Position numbers and translations under genes: made by a program. Below the pieces are notes generated by a model. That model had not been told where the DNA came from. It did not search any database and saw only the letters and a list, made by a program, of their open reading frames with translations. 64,000 nucleotides of DNA from JAIPGX01 sp041650475 (GTDB lineage Bacteria; Babelota; Babeliae; Babelales; UASB340): positions 1 through 64,000 of the forward strand of contig JBAZLD010000002.1 in NCBI GenBank assembly GCA_041650475.1. The letters run 5' to 3'. Shown here one piece after another: positions 16,982 to 25,926 of the stretch (within the stretch, counting starts at the first letter, position 1; each line of letters opens with the position of its first letter).

Positions 16982-19171
16982 TTAATTTAAAATTTCTCTG
17001 CCGCCACCACTGCGAGCAAGTTTATCAGCAACAATACTAACTCGTGTAGCATCAATAATTCTTTGAACAGGTATAGGAGATTTACCATTTAAGCTTCTTG
17101 CGGCAGATACAAATTCTTCTATTATCCTATTATGCCCTTTATCTGGATAATAAATTTTTTGATTAAAAGTTACAGGCAAGCCGTAACCTCTTAAAATTTT
17201 ATAATCATCCATAACTATGGATTTTCCATCAAAAAATAATTCCATGCGTTCTTTACCCATTTGATTATTACCAATAGAAGTATAAGTTAAAGAACAACAA
17301 GAACCATCATTCATGCTCAATTGTATAACAACATTATCATTTGACATTAAATCATTTCTTGAATGATGCAAAGATTCGACAGAAACTATATTGGGTCTTG
17401 CATCAGTTAAAAAACAAAATAATTCAAAAATGTGACATGCTTCACCAATAATTCTTCCACCGTGAAAATTGGATTGTATCCAATGATTTTTTGAAATAAA
17501 TCCAGAATTCATCCTATAATTTATAACTACAGGAGTATTACGTTTCTTTAAAACATTTTTTATAGAAAGATTAAAAGGCGCAAATGAACGATTAAAATCA
17601 ACGCAATAAAAACTGTTTTTATTAATATCAAAAAAATTTTCCAAGTCTTTTAATTGTTCAAAATTAATAGCCGCAGGTTTTTCTACAAAAACAGCTTTTC
17701 CAAATTTTAAACAATCAATTGATTGCTGAAAATGGAAATGATGAGGAGTTGCAATAACAACCATTTTAATATCTTCATCAAAAAGAATCTTTGTATAATT
17801 ATTAAAAGCTCTTTTTGCTCCATAAATTTTGGCAGTATTAATCAAATTAGTAGAATCTGTGTCTACAACAATATCTATTTTAACATCATAATTTTTAGAT
17901 AAAATTGGTAAAAGTTTTACTTTAGCAAAACCACCAGCACCTATAACAGCCGTTTTTAAAACAGAATTCAAAGCTTTATATGGAATAACCTTTTGGTCTA
18001 AACTCTTTTTATCTTGTAGTAAATCTTCTATTTCTTTTAAAAAAGATTCTTGTTTATTATTATGATAAGATAAAACTACTCCTAAAAAATTTCTTTTTTC
18101 TAATTGTTCATATGCTTTTGTAGCTTCTTCAAATTCAAATTCTTGACTAACTAGGTGTTTTACATCAACCTTTTTTTCTTTTATAAGATCAACAAAAAGT
18201 TGCATATTACGATTTTGAGTCCAGCGTACATATGGGTATGGATAATCAATTCCATCAAGTTCATAAGAAGAATCATATCTTCCTGGACCATATGAACAAG
18301 AAATTAAAAAATCTATTTCTTTAGAATAAAAAGGATCTCTATCAAAATCTAACTTTACATCACCAACCAAAACAACACGACCCTTTTTTCTTGTTATTTC
18401 CATTGCTTGCTGAATAATTTCGCCAGACAAAGACGCAGCTGTAATAATTGTAACATCTACCCCACACCTGTCTGTTGCATAATCTATTTCATTTTTTATA
18501 TCAGATAAAATTGGATTATAAACATGATCTGCACCAAAAACAGATGCTATTTCAAGCCGATCATTTTGAATGTCAACACCAAAAATTTTACATCCAGATA
18601 ATTTTGCTAATTGAACAGAAAGTTGTCCCAAAAGACCTAAACCCAAAATGCAAACTTTTTCACCAAGTACCAAATTAGCTCTTCTTATCCCCTGCATGGC
18701 TATCGCGCCTATTGTTGTGATACTGGCTTGCTTTAAAATAGAATCATTTGGTAATTTAACAATCAAATTTTCAGGAACAGTTATAAATTGAGCATGATTT
18801 GCAAATCCTGAACCTGCACAAGCAACATAATCGCCGACTCTAAATTTTGTAATGTCCCTTCCAACAGCAATAATTTTACCAGAACAAGAATATCCTAGAT
18901 TATGTACATTTTTAATTTTGCTTTTTAATAAAAATCTAAAAGTATCAAATCCATTTTCCTTTATTGTTGTTATTATTTTTTGAGTATTATCAATTGCATT
19001 ATCAGAAAATTTTTTAATTAAATGTTTTGATGAATTTTTTATAGTGGCCATTTCTGTGCCACTACTAACAAAGGAATAATATACCTGAACCAAAATTTGT
19101 CGCTTAGAAACCTGTGGAATTGGTACTTCGTAAAGACCAACCTTACCTTTGTGCAAAAATAATTGCTTCAT
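16982..19171 (-). CDS. Bi-domain oxidoreductase: zinc-type alcohol dehydrogenase fused to Gfo/Idh/MocA domain
   Basis: 729 residues from ATG 19171, with AGGTGAG seven bases upstream; a GTG four codons earlier is possible. The N-terminal half is an MDR-type dehydrogenase with a GroES-like fold and the Rossmann loop GLGLLGQL at about 177-184. The C-terminal half is a Gfo/Idh/MocA oxidoreductase with GAGGFAKV near 411-418 and the family's EKP at about 497-499. This fused architecture is found in O-antigen and capsule clusters, where it probably carries out coupled oxidation and reduction of a nucleotide sugar. It lies 9 bases after wecC, so it may act on the same UDP-sugar. The exact reaction is not known to me. 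Confidence 0.85.
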   Translation of the reverse strand: MKQLFLHKGKVGLYEVPIPQVSKRQILVQVYYSFVSSGTEMATIKNSSKHLIKKFSDNAIDNTQKIITTIKENGFDTFRFLLKSKIKNVHNLGYSCSGKIIAVGRDITKFRVGDYVACAGSGFANHAQFITVPENLIVKLPNDSILKQASITTIGAIAMQGIRRANLVLGEKVCILGLGLLGQLSVQLAKLSGCKIFGVDIQNDRLEIASVFGADHVYNPILSDIKNEIDYATDRCGVDVTIITAASLSGEIIQQAMEITRKKGRVVLVGDVKLDFDRDPFYSKEIDFLISCSYGPGRYDSSYELDGIDYPYPYVRWTQNRNMQLFVDLIKEKKVDVKHLVSQEFEFEEATKAYEQLEKRNFLGVVLSYHNNKQESFLKEIEDLLQDKKSLDQKVIPYKALNSVLKTAVIGAGGFAKVKLLPILSKNYDVKIDIVVDTDSTNLINTAKIYGAKRAFNNYTKILFDEDIKMVVIATPHHFHFQQSIDCLKFGKAVFVEKPAAINFEQLKDLENFFDINKNSFYCVDFNRSFAPFNLSIKNVLKKRNTPVVINYRMNSGFISKNHWIQSNFHGGRIIGEACHIFELFCFLTDARPNIVSVESLHHSRNDLMSNDNVVIQLSMNDGSCCSLTYTSIGNNQMGKERMELFFDGKSIVMDDYKILRGYGLPVTFNQKIYYPDKGHNRIIEEFVSAARSLNGKSPIPVQRIIDATRVSIVADKLARSGGGREILN

Positions 19172-19192
19172 AACAACTCTCACCTAAAAAAT

Positions 19193-20488
19193 TTAAACTT
19201 CACATTCTACATTATTTATTTTCTGAATCAAAATATCAGGGCTAGATCCATCTAATTTATATATCAAACCACAAGTATCAATTATTTCTTTGTTTTTTAA
19301 TTCAAATTTCTTTATTAATGCAAATTCTGAATGATCAACTAAAATTAGTATCAAATCTGCCCATTTAACACCATCTTGTAATTTTAAAATTTTATTAAAA
19401 CCTAATTTTTGTAATATGCTTGTATTAACATTAGGCTCACAAACAGCTAGCTCTAATACATCCTTTTTAATATTTAACTTTTTAACTATTTTTAAGGCTG
19501 GTGATTCTCTAATATCATCAACATCAGGTTTAAAAGTTAATCCCAAAGCTAAAACCTTGGGTATCAAAATATTTTTTTCTTTTAAATTTGCAACTTTTTT
19601 TAGAACAGAATCTATAACAAAATATGGTTTTTTATCATTAACATCTCTAGCCTGTTTTAAAAATTTTGTCACTTCAGGAAAACTTTCTATCAAAAACCAC
19701 GGATCAACTGCTATACAATGTCCACCAACTCCACATCCAGGATTTAATATTTTTACTCTTGGGTGCTTATTAGCTATTTCAATTACTTGATTAGAGTTTA
19801 TACCAGCTTGTTTACACATCAAATCAACAGTATTAGCAAATGCAATTTGAACATCACGAGAACTATTTTCAACAAGTTTTACCATCTCTGCAGTTTTATC
19901 ATCTGTTAAATATAAATACCCTTTGGTAATTTTTGAATAAAAATTTTTTGCTAATTGGCAAGCATAATGACATGTCCCACCTATAACTCTATCATTTTCT
20001 ACAAGTTCCTGAAAAATTTTCCCAGGTAAAACTCTTTCAGGACAATGTGCTACAAAAAAATCTAATCCCAATGTTAAACCGGAAATATTTTGTAACATAT
20101 TTGATAATTTAGCAGTTGTTCCAACAGGAACAGTTGATTCTAAAATAACAAGATCACCATGTTTTAATTTTTTAGCTATTCTACTTCCTGCATCAAAAAC
20201 ATAACTAAGATCAGCTTTTTTTGATTCTTGTTCAAAAGGAGTAGGTACTGCAATAATAAAACAATCTGCTGGTTGCAATTCATAAAAAACTTGAAAACTT
20301 TTATCTCTTATAACAGAAAATAATCTCTGGTTTATACCGCTTTCAAGTATTGGAGTAATTCCCAAATTTATTTCATCAATTTTTTGTTTATTGGTATCAA
20401 AACCAAAAACTTTATATCCGGATTGAGCAGATAAAATTGCAGTAGGCAAACCAATGTAACCTAACCCAACTACAGATATTTGTTTCAT
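19193..20488 (-). CDS. wecC: UDP-N-acetyl-D-mannosamine dehydrogenase
   Basis: Oxidises UDP-ManNAc twice to UDP-ManNAcA using NAD+. The NAD-binding loop GLGYIGLP is at residues 8-15, and the active-site segment GCGVGGHC ends in the catalytic Cys258, followed by IAVDPWF as in WecC proteins. 431 residues is normal for the family. AGAGGT precedes the ATG. It lies just downstream of wecB, the enzyme that makes its substrate, so the pair gives a complete UDP-GlcNAc to UDP-ManNAcA route. Members using UDP-glucose or UDP-GlcNAc share this fold, but the neighbour and the motif favour the ManNAc form. Confidence 0.92.
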   Translation of the reverse strand: MKQISVVGLGYIGLPTAILSAQSGYKVFGFDTNKQKIDEINLGITPILESGINQRLFSVIRDKSFQVFYELQPADCFIIAVPTPFEQESKKADLSYVFDAGSRIAKKLKHGDLVILESTVPVGTTAKLSNMLQNISGLTLGLDFFVAHCPERVLPGKIFQELVENDRVIGGTCHYACQLAKNFYSKITKGYLYLTDDKTAEMVKLVENSSRDVQIAFANTVDLMCKQAGINSNQVIEIANKHPRVKILNPGCGVGGHCIAVDPWFLIESFPEVTKFLKQARDVNDKKPYFVIDSVLKKVANLKEKNILIPKVLALGLTFKPDVDDIRESPALKIVKKLNIKKDVLELAVCEPNVNTSILQKLGFNKILKLQDGVKWADLILILVDHSEFALIKKFELKNKEIIDTCGLIYKLDGSSPDILIQKINNVECEV

Positions 20489-20504
20489 TACCGTATACCT
20501 CTTT

Positions 20505-21632
20505 TTATAAATTAAATTTGCTCTTAAGAATATTTACTATTCTTTTACAAGCGTTTCCGTCTCCATAGATAGAAGATTCAATATTTGCATTAGTATCTAG
20601 ATTATAAAATTCGTTTAAACCAGTCAAAATTAAATCTGTATCAGTTCCAACAAGTTTTTCAGAACCATCCCAAACCCCTTCCCAACGCTCAGTTACATCT
20701 CTTAACACTAAAACTCTTTTTCCAAGACTTACGGCTTCTTCTTGAATTCCTCCTGAATCAGTTGCAACAAAATTTACATTTAACAATAAATATACAAGCT
20801 CTTTATAATATAAAGGCCCACAAATAAAAATATTTTTTATATTTTCTATTCCAGATTCTTTAACTGCAGATGAAACATTTGGATTTGGATGTACAGGGAA
20901 AAAAATATAAACATTTTCATGATCAGATGCAAATTTTTTAATAGCTTCAAAAATTCTTTTCAAGCCACCACCAAAAGATTCTCTTCTATGTGCAGTTAAC
21001 AATATTATTTTTTTTCTATCTGCTTTGCTTTTTTTAACAAAAGATTTAATTTTTTCATCTATTTCTATTTGATTTTTTTCGATTTTTTCTTTCATCCAAA
21101 AAAGGGCATCAACAATAGTATTGCCTGTACAAAAAACCCTTTCTCTTTTAACTCCTTCAGACAAAAGATTTGCCGTAGAAAAAGCAGTTGGTGCAAAATG
21201 ATAATCTGCTATTTGCCCAACAACTTTTCTATTCATTTCTTCTGGAAATGGTGATTGCATATTGCCTGTTCTTAAACCGGCTTCAATATGTCCAATTGGT
21301 ATATGTAAATAAAAAGCAGACATCGCCGCAGCCATAGTTGTAGTTGTATCTCCATGAACTAAAATAAGGGCTGGATCTTCTTTTAAATAAACTTCTTTTG
21401 TTTTTTGCAAAATAACAGTATTTAAATAAAAAAGATCCTGGCCTTGCCTCATCACATTCAAATTAAAATCAGGAATTACATCAAAAATTTTACAAACTTG
21501 ATCCAGCATATCAGAATGCTGAAATGTACCGCACAAAAGTGCATTTATCTTTTCTTTTTTTAATTCAAGAAATAATGGAATTAACTTAATTGCTTCAGCT
21601 CGTGTACCAACAACAAGAATAATTGGTTTCAA
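20505..21632 (-). CDS. wecB: UDP-N-acetylglucosamine 2-epimerase (non-hydrolysing)
   Basis: Interconverts UDP-GlcNAc and UDP-ManNAc. The GT-B fold signature is complete: GTRAEAIKL at the N-terminus, HGDTTTTMAAAM, HIEAGLRTGN, FPEEMNRK, TAHRRESFG, and the C-terminal SGGIQEEA with the substrate-binding Glu. 375 residues is the normal size. Translation probably begins at TTG 21632, with GAGGG seven bases upstream; no ATG lies near it. First gene of the sugar-nucleotide part of the locus, 16 bases before wecC. UDP-GlcNAc itself would come from GlmU, whose gene is at 53252-54679 in this window. Confidence 0.94.
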   Translation of the reverse strand: MKPIILVVGTRAEAIKLIPLFLELKKEKINALLCGTFQHSDMLDQVCKIFDVIPDFNLNVMRQGQDLFYLNTVILQKTKEVYLKEDPALILVHGDTTTTMAAAMSAFYLHIPIGHIEAGLRTGNMQSPFPEEMNRKVVGQIADYHFAPTAFSTANLLSEGVKRERVFCTGNTIVDALFWMKEKIEKNQIEIDEKIKSFVKKSKADRKKIILLTAHRRESFGGGLKRIFEAIKKFASDHENVYIFFPVHPNPNVSSAVKESGIENIKNIFICGPLYYKELVYLLLNVNFVATDSGGIQEEAVSLGKRVLVLRDVTERWEGVWDGSEKLVGTDTDLILTGLNEFYNLDTNANIESSIYGDGNACKRIVNILKSKFNL

Positions 21633-21655
21633 AACTACCCTCTTTTTATTAATAT

Positions 21656-22474
21656 CTACATATTTATATTTAAATTATTTACATTTACAGGACCATTTTG
21701 TCTGTTTAAAAAATTTTGTTTTAATATTCTATCTTGTTCTTTTTGTCGCATTTTTTCGTTATGTATAGCCCATTTTTGGCTTCTATCAAGAGCATTTTCT
21801 CTTTTTTGTTGTTCTAATTGACGTTCGCGCGCCATATAATCTTCATAAAGCTTTACTTGATAATTATAATCTGGATCTTCAATTATCATGTTTCTGTTAT
21901 TTTCAATAATTTCTAACATAATTTTTGCATTTTCTCTCAATTTTTTTATTTTAATTTTTAAATAATTTAAATCATTATTAATAGCTATTTCACTTTCAAC
22001 ATTATTCAAAATAGAAAGTGCAAAAATTAATTTATTTTTACAATTTTCATAATGGAATCTGCCTAAAACTAATGGATAACTAGTAACAAATAAAAAATTT
22101 ATTTGTTTTATAAAATCTGAACTGGAATCAAATTTTTGAAAAATTAAATTATCAGTAGATAAAGAATCTATAATTTTTTTTGCGTTAGCAAATTTAGTTT
22201 TCGGAGTATATTGCTGCAAAATATTATATAATAAAAAACCAATCAAAGCTCCAGTTGCCGCACCAACAGCACCAGTAATAAATACATCTCCAACATTCGG
22301 ATTACGTAAATTTCCATCAGTAAGTACATTATAAGTAATTCCGGCAGCTAAAATTCCAGAAACCATACCAACACCATTACTTATAACTTTAGTTGAAGTT
22401 TCACTAATTGGTTTTGAAACATTTGTAAAATTTAAAAAAAATAAAAACAATAATATTTTTTTTAATAAATTCAT
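21656..22474 (-). CDS. Exported protein with glycine-zipper-like membrane segment, function unknown
   Basis: I do not recognise the family. From ATG 22474 (GGGGA upstream; a TTG three codons earlier is also in frame) it is 272 residues. The N-terminus is a signal peptide or anchor (MNLLKKILLFLFFLNF). Residues ~30-95 are rich in small residues (GVGMVSGILAAG, GAVGAATGALIGFLLYN), the pattern of glycine-zipper membrane segments. The rest is helical and charged, with a Gln/Arg/Glu-rich probable coiled coil near 200-255, ending in an Asn-rich tail. Position between chaperones and polysaccharide genes suggests envelope location only. Confidence 0.6.
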   Translation of the reverse strand: MNLLKKILLFLFFLNFTNVSKPISETSTKVISNGVGMVSGILAAGITYNVLTDGNLRNPNVGDVFITGAVGAATGALIGFLLYNILQQYTPKTKFANAKKIIDSLSTDNLIFQKFDSSSDFIKQINFLFVTSYPLVLGRFHYENCKNKLIFALSILNNVESEIAINNDLNYLKIKIKKLRENAKIMLEIIENNRNMIIEDPDYNYQVKLYEDYMARERQLEQQKRENALDRSQKWAIHNEKMRQKEQDRILKQNFLNRQNGPVNVNNLNINM

Positions 22475-22507
22475 GATCCCCAAACCTATTACAAAAATTA
22501 TTTAAAA

Positions 22508-23332
22508 TTATGTTAAATAAATAATCGAAGCTTTACTTTCTAAATCTTTTACAAGATTTTTTTCAAATTTATCTTTCTTTTTATCTTGCAATAATTTTTC
22601 AATTTCAGAACGTCTTTCATTAAGAGTTTTTAAGTGTTCTTCTTTTTTATCTTCTAATTTTATCACTTGATAATCTGTTTTTATTTTTACGGGTTTAGAT
22701 GTTTCGCTTTGATTCATATTACAAACAAATAATAAATTTTTACTTAAATCTTTCTTTTTTACCCACCCAAGATCTTCCCACTTTAAATTTTCTTTTTTTA
22801 TTATTTTTCCATTTTGATCAACTTGATCATTTGCTAATACACAAACTTTAAGTTTATATTCAGCCTGAGCATAATCTGGATTATTTTTGTGATATTCTTC
22901 TATTTGCTGATTTGTTACAACAACTCTTTCATTAAATTCAGTTTGCTTTAATTTTTCAACTGCAAGTAATTTTGCCATTTGATATTTATATTCATTTAAA
23001 GAAAAACCTTCTTTTTTTAATTGTTCTTCAAATTCTTTATCCTTAATATCAGCCATACCATTTTGAATTTTTAAAGAAACGATTTGTTTTTCTATTTCGC
23101 TTTCAGTTGATAGCAGTTTTCTTTCTGCAGCTTTCTGAAAAAATAATTCTTCTGTTATAGCCTCTTGCAAAGTATAAGTTTGTCCACCCTTTGCCAATTT
23201 TGGTTTATTTAGATCTGATTTTAAAATATTAGCCCCATTTACTCGCACTACTATTTTATCTACTAATTCTCGTGCAAATATATCACTAGTAGTCATAAAA
23301 ACTATAACTAAAATAATTTTCTTTAAATTCAC
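22508..23332 (-). CDS. SurA-like periplasmic chaperone
   Basis: 274 residues with a signal peptide ending near DIFA. After it comes DKIVVRVNGANILKSDL, the pattern that opens the SurA N-terminal chaperone domain, then the helical EELFFQKAAERKLLSTESEI and MADIKDKEFEEQLKKEGFS segments typical of that domain. The C-terminal half contains a weak parvulin-like stretch (WEDLGWVKKKDLS, like the DLGWF of PpiC), probably short or degenerate. Expected to help outer-membrane proteins fold, fitting the large beta-barrel-like proteins at 61279-64000. It lies 20 bases beyond a terminator, so it may need its own promoter or readthrough from the upstream lipoprotein gene. Confidence 0.7.
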   Translation of the reverse strand: MNLKKIILVIVFMTTSDIFARELVDKIVVRVNGANILKSDLNKPKLAKGGQTYTLQEAITEELFFQKAAERKLLSTESEIEKQIVSLKIQNGMADIKDKEFEEQLKKEGFSLNEYKYQMAKLLAVEKLKQTEFNERVVVTNQQIEEYHKNNPDYAQAEYKLKVCVLANDQVDQNGKIIKKENLKWEDLGWVKKKDLSKNLLFVCNMNQSETSKPVKIKTDYQVIKLEDKKEEHLKTLNERRSEIEKLLQDKKKDKFEKNLVKDLESKASIIYLT

Positions 23333-23351
23333 AAAACTGCTCCTTAAGATT

Positions 23352-23383
23352 AAAAAAATAGGGCGAGATAATACTCGCCCTAT
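23352..23383 (-). terminator. Rho-independent terminator after the parvulin lipoprotein gene
   Basis: On the minus strand, a ten-base-pair stem built on TAGGGCGAG/CTCGCCCTA with a six-base loop is followed directly by seven T residues. It starts 18 bases past the stop of the 23402-24403 gene. It should at least partly separate that gene from the downstream SurA-like gene. Confidence 0.85.
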
Positions 23384-23401
23384 AATTAAGTACTAAAAAT
23401 T

Positions 23402-24403
23402 TTAAGCTGCTGCACTTGGTGCAACTTCTTGTTCAGAATTTTCTTTTCCTTCTTGACCTGCATTTTCAGCTTCTTTAAAAAAATCTTCATTTATATTAAC
23501 AGTAAATTCTTTTTCTATATCTTTTAATTTATTTTCAACAGTCTCTCTAGCTTTATTCGTTTTTAAGAATTCTTCTAATTGAGGTTTAATTTCCTCTAAT
23601 TTAAAATAAACATCATCTTTTTTATCAGAAGCTTTAAATATCCAGGTTACTTTATTAATTTCCATCTTATTTACCGAAGGAATGTCAGACATATTTAAAA
23701 CCTTTTCTTTCATTTCTTCGGGAACTCCACTAAATACTGGACCTCTTTCTTGTTTACTTACACGACCAAAGTCCTTAAATTCACCATTTTTTTCAGCCTT
23801 TGCCAATTTAGCAAAATTAGCAACATCTTTTTTAGCTTTTTCAAAAAAGGCTAAAGCTTGAGGAACATTCTTAAAGCTAATGGCTTCTACTAAAACTCCA
23901 CCTGGTTCTTTAATGTATTTTTCTTTATTTTGATTAAAATGTTCTTCTACTTCTTTATCAGCAATTTTGATACCTTCAAGAACCTTAGCTTCAAATCTTT
24001 GAATTAATAAAGAACGTTTTACAAGTTCTTTCATCTCTTCAAAAGATTTTATAAATTCAGGATCTTTTTCAAAATTATTTTTATTAGCATAAGCAACTAT
24101 AATTTCCTGCTTTACCAGCTGGTTAAATAACTGTTTTTGAATGGGCTTAGGTAAAGTTTCTACACTTGCTCCTCTAAACATTGGATGCATGTGAACCATT
24201 TGAGTCAAATGTTTGTCAAAATCTAATTTTTTCAATACTGGTTTATTGTTAATGCTCAATAAAACTGTTTCTCCACTTACAGGTACTGATTCTTTTTGTG
24301 CTTTAGATGTATCTTTTTTAAAAAAATCACAACCAGTAAATAATGTTATAGCCAAGCCTAAACCAAGCCCTGTAATTAAAGAAATATTTTTGTTTGAGTT
24401 CAT
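23402..24403 (-). CDS. Peptidyl-prolyl isomerase lipoprotein, PpiC/PrsA-like
   Basis: 333 residues with a lipoprotein signal (hydrophobic run then LFTGC, predicted lipidated Cys at about 25). Domains: a SurA-like N-terminal helical part (residues ~50-150, LFNQLVKQEIIVAYANKNNF) and a parvulin domain from about 165 to 265 with FKDFGRVSKQERGPVFS, equivalent to the PpiC core. The tail is charged and Ala/Glu rich. Expected to sit on the periplasmic face of a membrane and help exported proteins fold. It is first after a clear promoter (24452-24480) and is closed by a terminator (23352-23383), so it is probably expressed strongly on its own. Confidence 0.82.
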   Translation of the reverse strand: MNSNKNISLITGLGLGLAITLFTGCDFFKKDTSKAQKESVPVSGETVLLSINNKPVLKKLDFDKHLTQMVHMHPMFRGASVETLPKPIQKQLFNQLVKQEIIVAYANKNNFEKDPEFIKSFEEMKELVKRSLLIQRFEAKVLEGIKIADKEVEEHFNQNKEKYIKEPGGVLVEAISFKNVPQALAFFEKAKKDVANFAKLAKAEKNGEFKDFGRVSKQERGPVFSGVPEEMKEKVLNMSDIPSVNKMEINKVTWIFKASDKKDDVYFKLEEIKPQLEEFLKTNKARETVENKLKDIEKEFTVNINEDFFKEAENAGQEGKENSEQEVAPSAAA

Positions 24404-24451
24404 AAAAACCTCTACTAAATTTTAATAAAAACACACATATACGATACATTT

Positions 24452-24480
24452 ATAATACAGCTTACAACGCAATGGTACAA
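24452..24480 (-). promoter_or_regulatory. Sigma70-type promoter for the parvulin lipoprotein gene
   Basis: On the minus strand, TTGTAC and TATTAT are separated by 17 bases, about 50 bases before the ATG at 24403. This matches the -35/-10 arrangement well in a divergent intergenic region. Confidence 0.6.
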
Positions 24481-24516
24481 TCGTAGCATAGGTTAATAAA
24501 TTTTCAAGCTGATTAA

Positions 24517-24557
24517 ATTACAAAAACTTTACATGTATTTGTAATATTTGTTACAAA
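24517..24557. promoter_or_regulatory. Repeated ATTACAAA/TTTGTAA half-sites before amino-acid transport genes
   Basis: Three half-sites lie in 41 bases: ATTACAAA at 24517, TTTGTAAT at 24538 and TTACAAA at 24551, forming two overlapping inverted repeats. They lie 62-102 bases before the start of the first permease, in the divergent promoter region, so they could be an operator for either direction. No regulator gene is adjacent. AT-rich DNA gives such patterns by chance fairly often. Confidence 0.35.
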
Positions 24558-24618
24558 TGATAAAATTACCAAGATTAACCCACAAGTTTTATTTATTTAA
24601 GTGTGAAGGAGCATTCAA

Positions 24619-25908
24619 ATGCAAGAAAATAAAATCAGCCTCTTTTCTGCAATTCTTATGAACATCAATGTTATGATTGGTGGTGGCATTTTTATAATGG
24701 TGCCAATAATGGCAAAACAAGCCGCAAATATAAGTTTTTTAGGCTGGGTAATTACAGCTTTAATTTTTTTACCAGTAGTTTTAAGTGTTGCTAAAATAAC
24801 AAATTATTTTCCAGGTCAAAGTAGTTTTTACAGTTATAATAGCACAGGTATCAATAAAACCGCAGGATTTGTTTCGGGCTGGTTATATTTTTTAGGTTAC
24901 GCTAGTAACGGTGCATTATTAATAGCTGGTATAAGAGAATTTTTAAGGCTTCAACTTGGCATAGAATTTTTTAACAGCCATCAAATTTTATTCAACTTAA
25001 TAATGGTTATATTATTTTGCCTTTTAAATTTTCTAAGTATCTCTGTAGTCAGCAAAATACAAAACGCAGCAACCATAATAAAATTATTACCAATATTTTT
25101 TGTAATTTTTTTATTATTCTTTTATTGGAATCCGCGACTCAGATTAGATTTTTCTAATATATCAAATTTGAAATATGTAGTACCTTTAACTCTTTTTGGT
25201 TTCTGGGGTTTTGAAACCACATGTAATATAAGTCATCTAATTGCAGGACACAAAAATAATGCTTCTAGAGCTATAATTATTAGCTTTTTAATTGTAGTAG
25301 CAGCATACACAATATTTACTATAAGCTTATTGCATATCATGGGTGCTCAAAATTTAATTACTTATGAAGCACCGGCCTTTGTTAAATTTTTAGGCATAAA
25401 ATCTGATATCTTTTTAAATGCCTTAAATGTCTTTGTTTTATCTACAATTTTAACATCTTACGCAGGATCATTATTTGGCTTATTTATTGCAAGTTCCTTT
25501 AATTTACAGTCTTTAGCAAATAATAATTTGCTTCCACTATCTAAAATTTTGCAAATTTTAAATAAACAAAATAGACCAATATATTGCGTATTATTATCAG
25601 GATTAACAATATTCATTTTTTTACTTTTCTTAAGTAATGCACAAGTTTTAAGTGCCATGGGTAATTTTGGAATTTTATCATGTATCATCATAACTTTTAT
25701 TTCTTTACTTTTGATCCAGCTTAAAAGAAAAGAATATTTAAAAACACTAATGCCATGTTTAGCATTACTTTCATGCTGCATAATACTTATATATACATGG
25801 TTAATAATCGGCATAAATAATGCAGAAAGATTTTTATGTATTATTCCAATGTTAGCATTGGTTGCTCTTGGCATGGTAATGTTTAAAATAAAAGAAAAAT
25901 ATAGTTAA
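24619..25908 (+). CDS. APC-family amino-acid permease
   Basis: 429 residues with twelve predicted membrane helices. The first helix carries MNVMIGGGIFIMVPIM, the G-rich unwound substrate-binding segment typical of the APC superfamily, and helix 6 has TLFGFWGFETTCNISHLI, the GFE/E segment of amino-acid/polyamine antiporters. Works in the inner membrane. GAAGGAG lies eight bases before the ATG. It is the first gene of a five-gene plus-strand amino-acid uptake operon (24619-29336). Substrate cannot be assigned; antiporters of the ArcD/AdiC type and simple symporters look alike at this level. Confidence 0.87.
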   Translation: MQENKISLFSAILMNINVMIGGGIFIMVPIMAKQAANISFLGWVITALIFLPVVLSVAKITNYFPGQSSFYSYNSTGINKTAGFVSGWLYFLGYASNGALLIAGIREFLRLQLGIEFFNSHQILFNLIMVILFCLLNFLSISVVSKIQNAATIIKLLPIFFVIFLLFFYWNPRLRLDFSNISNLKYVVPLTLFGFWGFETTCNISHLIAGHKNNASRAIIISFLIVVAAYTIFTISLLHIMGAQNLITYEAPAFVKFLGIKSDIFLNALNVFVLSTILTSYAGSLFGLFIASSFNLQSLANNNLLPLSKILQILNKQNRPIYCVLLSGLTIFIFLLFLSNAQVLSAMGNFGILSCIIITFISLLLIQLKRKEYLKTLMPCLALLSCCIILIYTWLIIGINNAERFLCIIPMLALVALGMVMFKIKEKYS

Positions 25909-25926
25909 AATAAAATAAATTAAATA

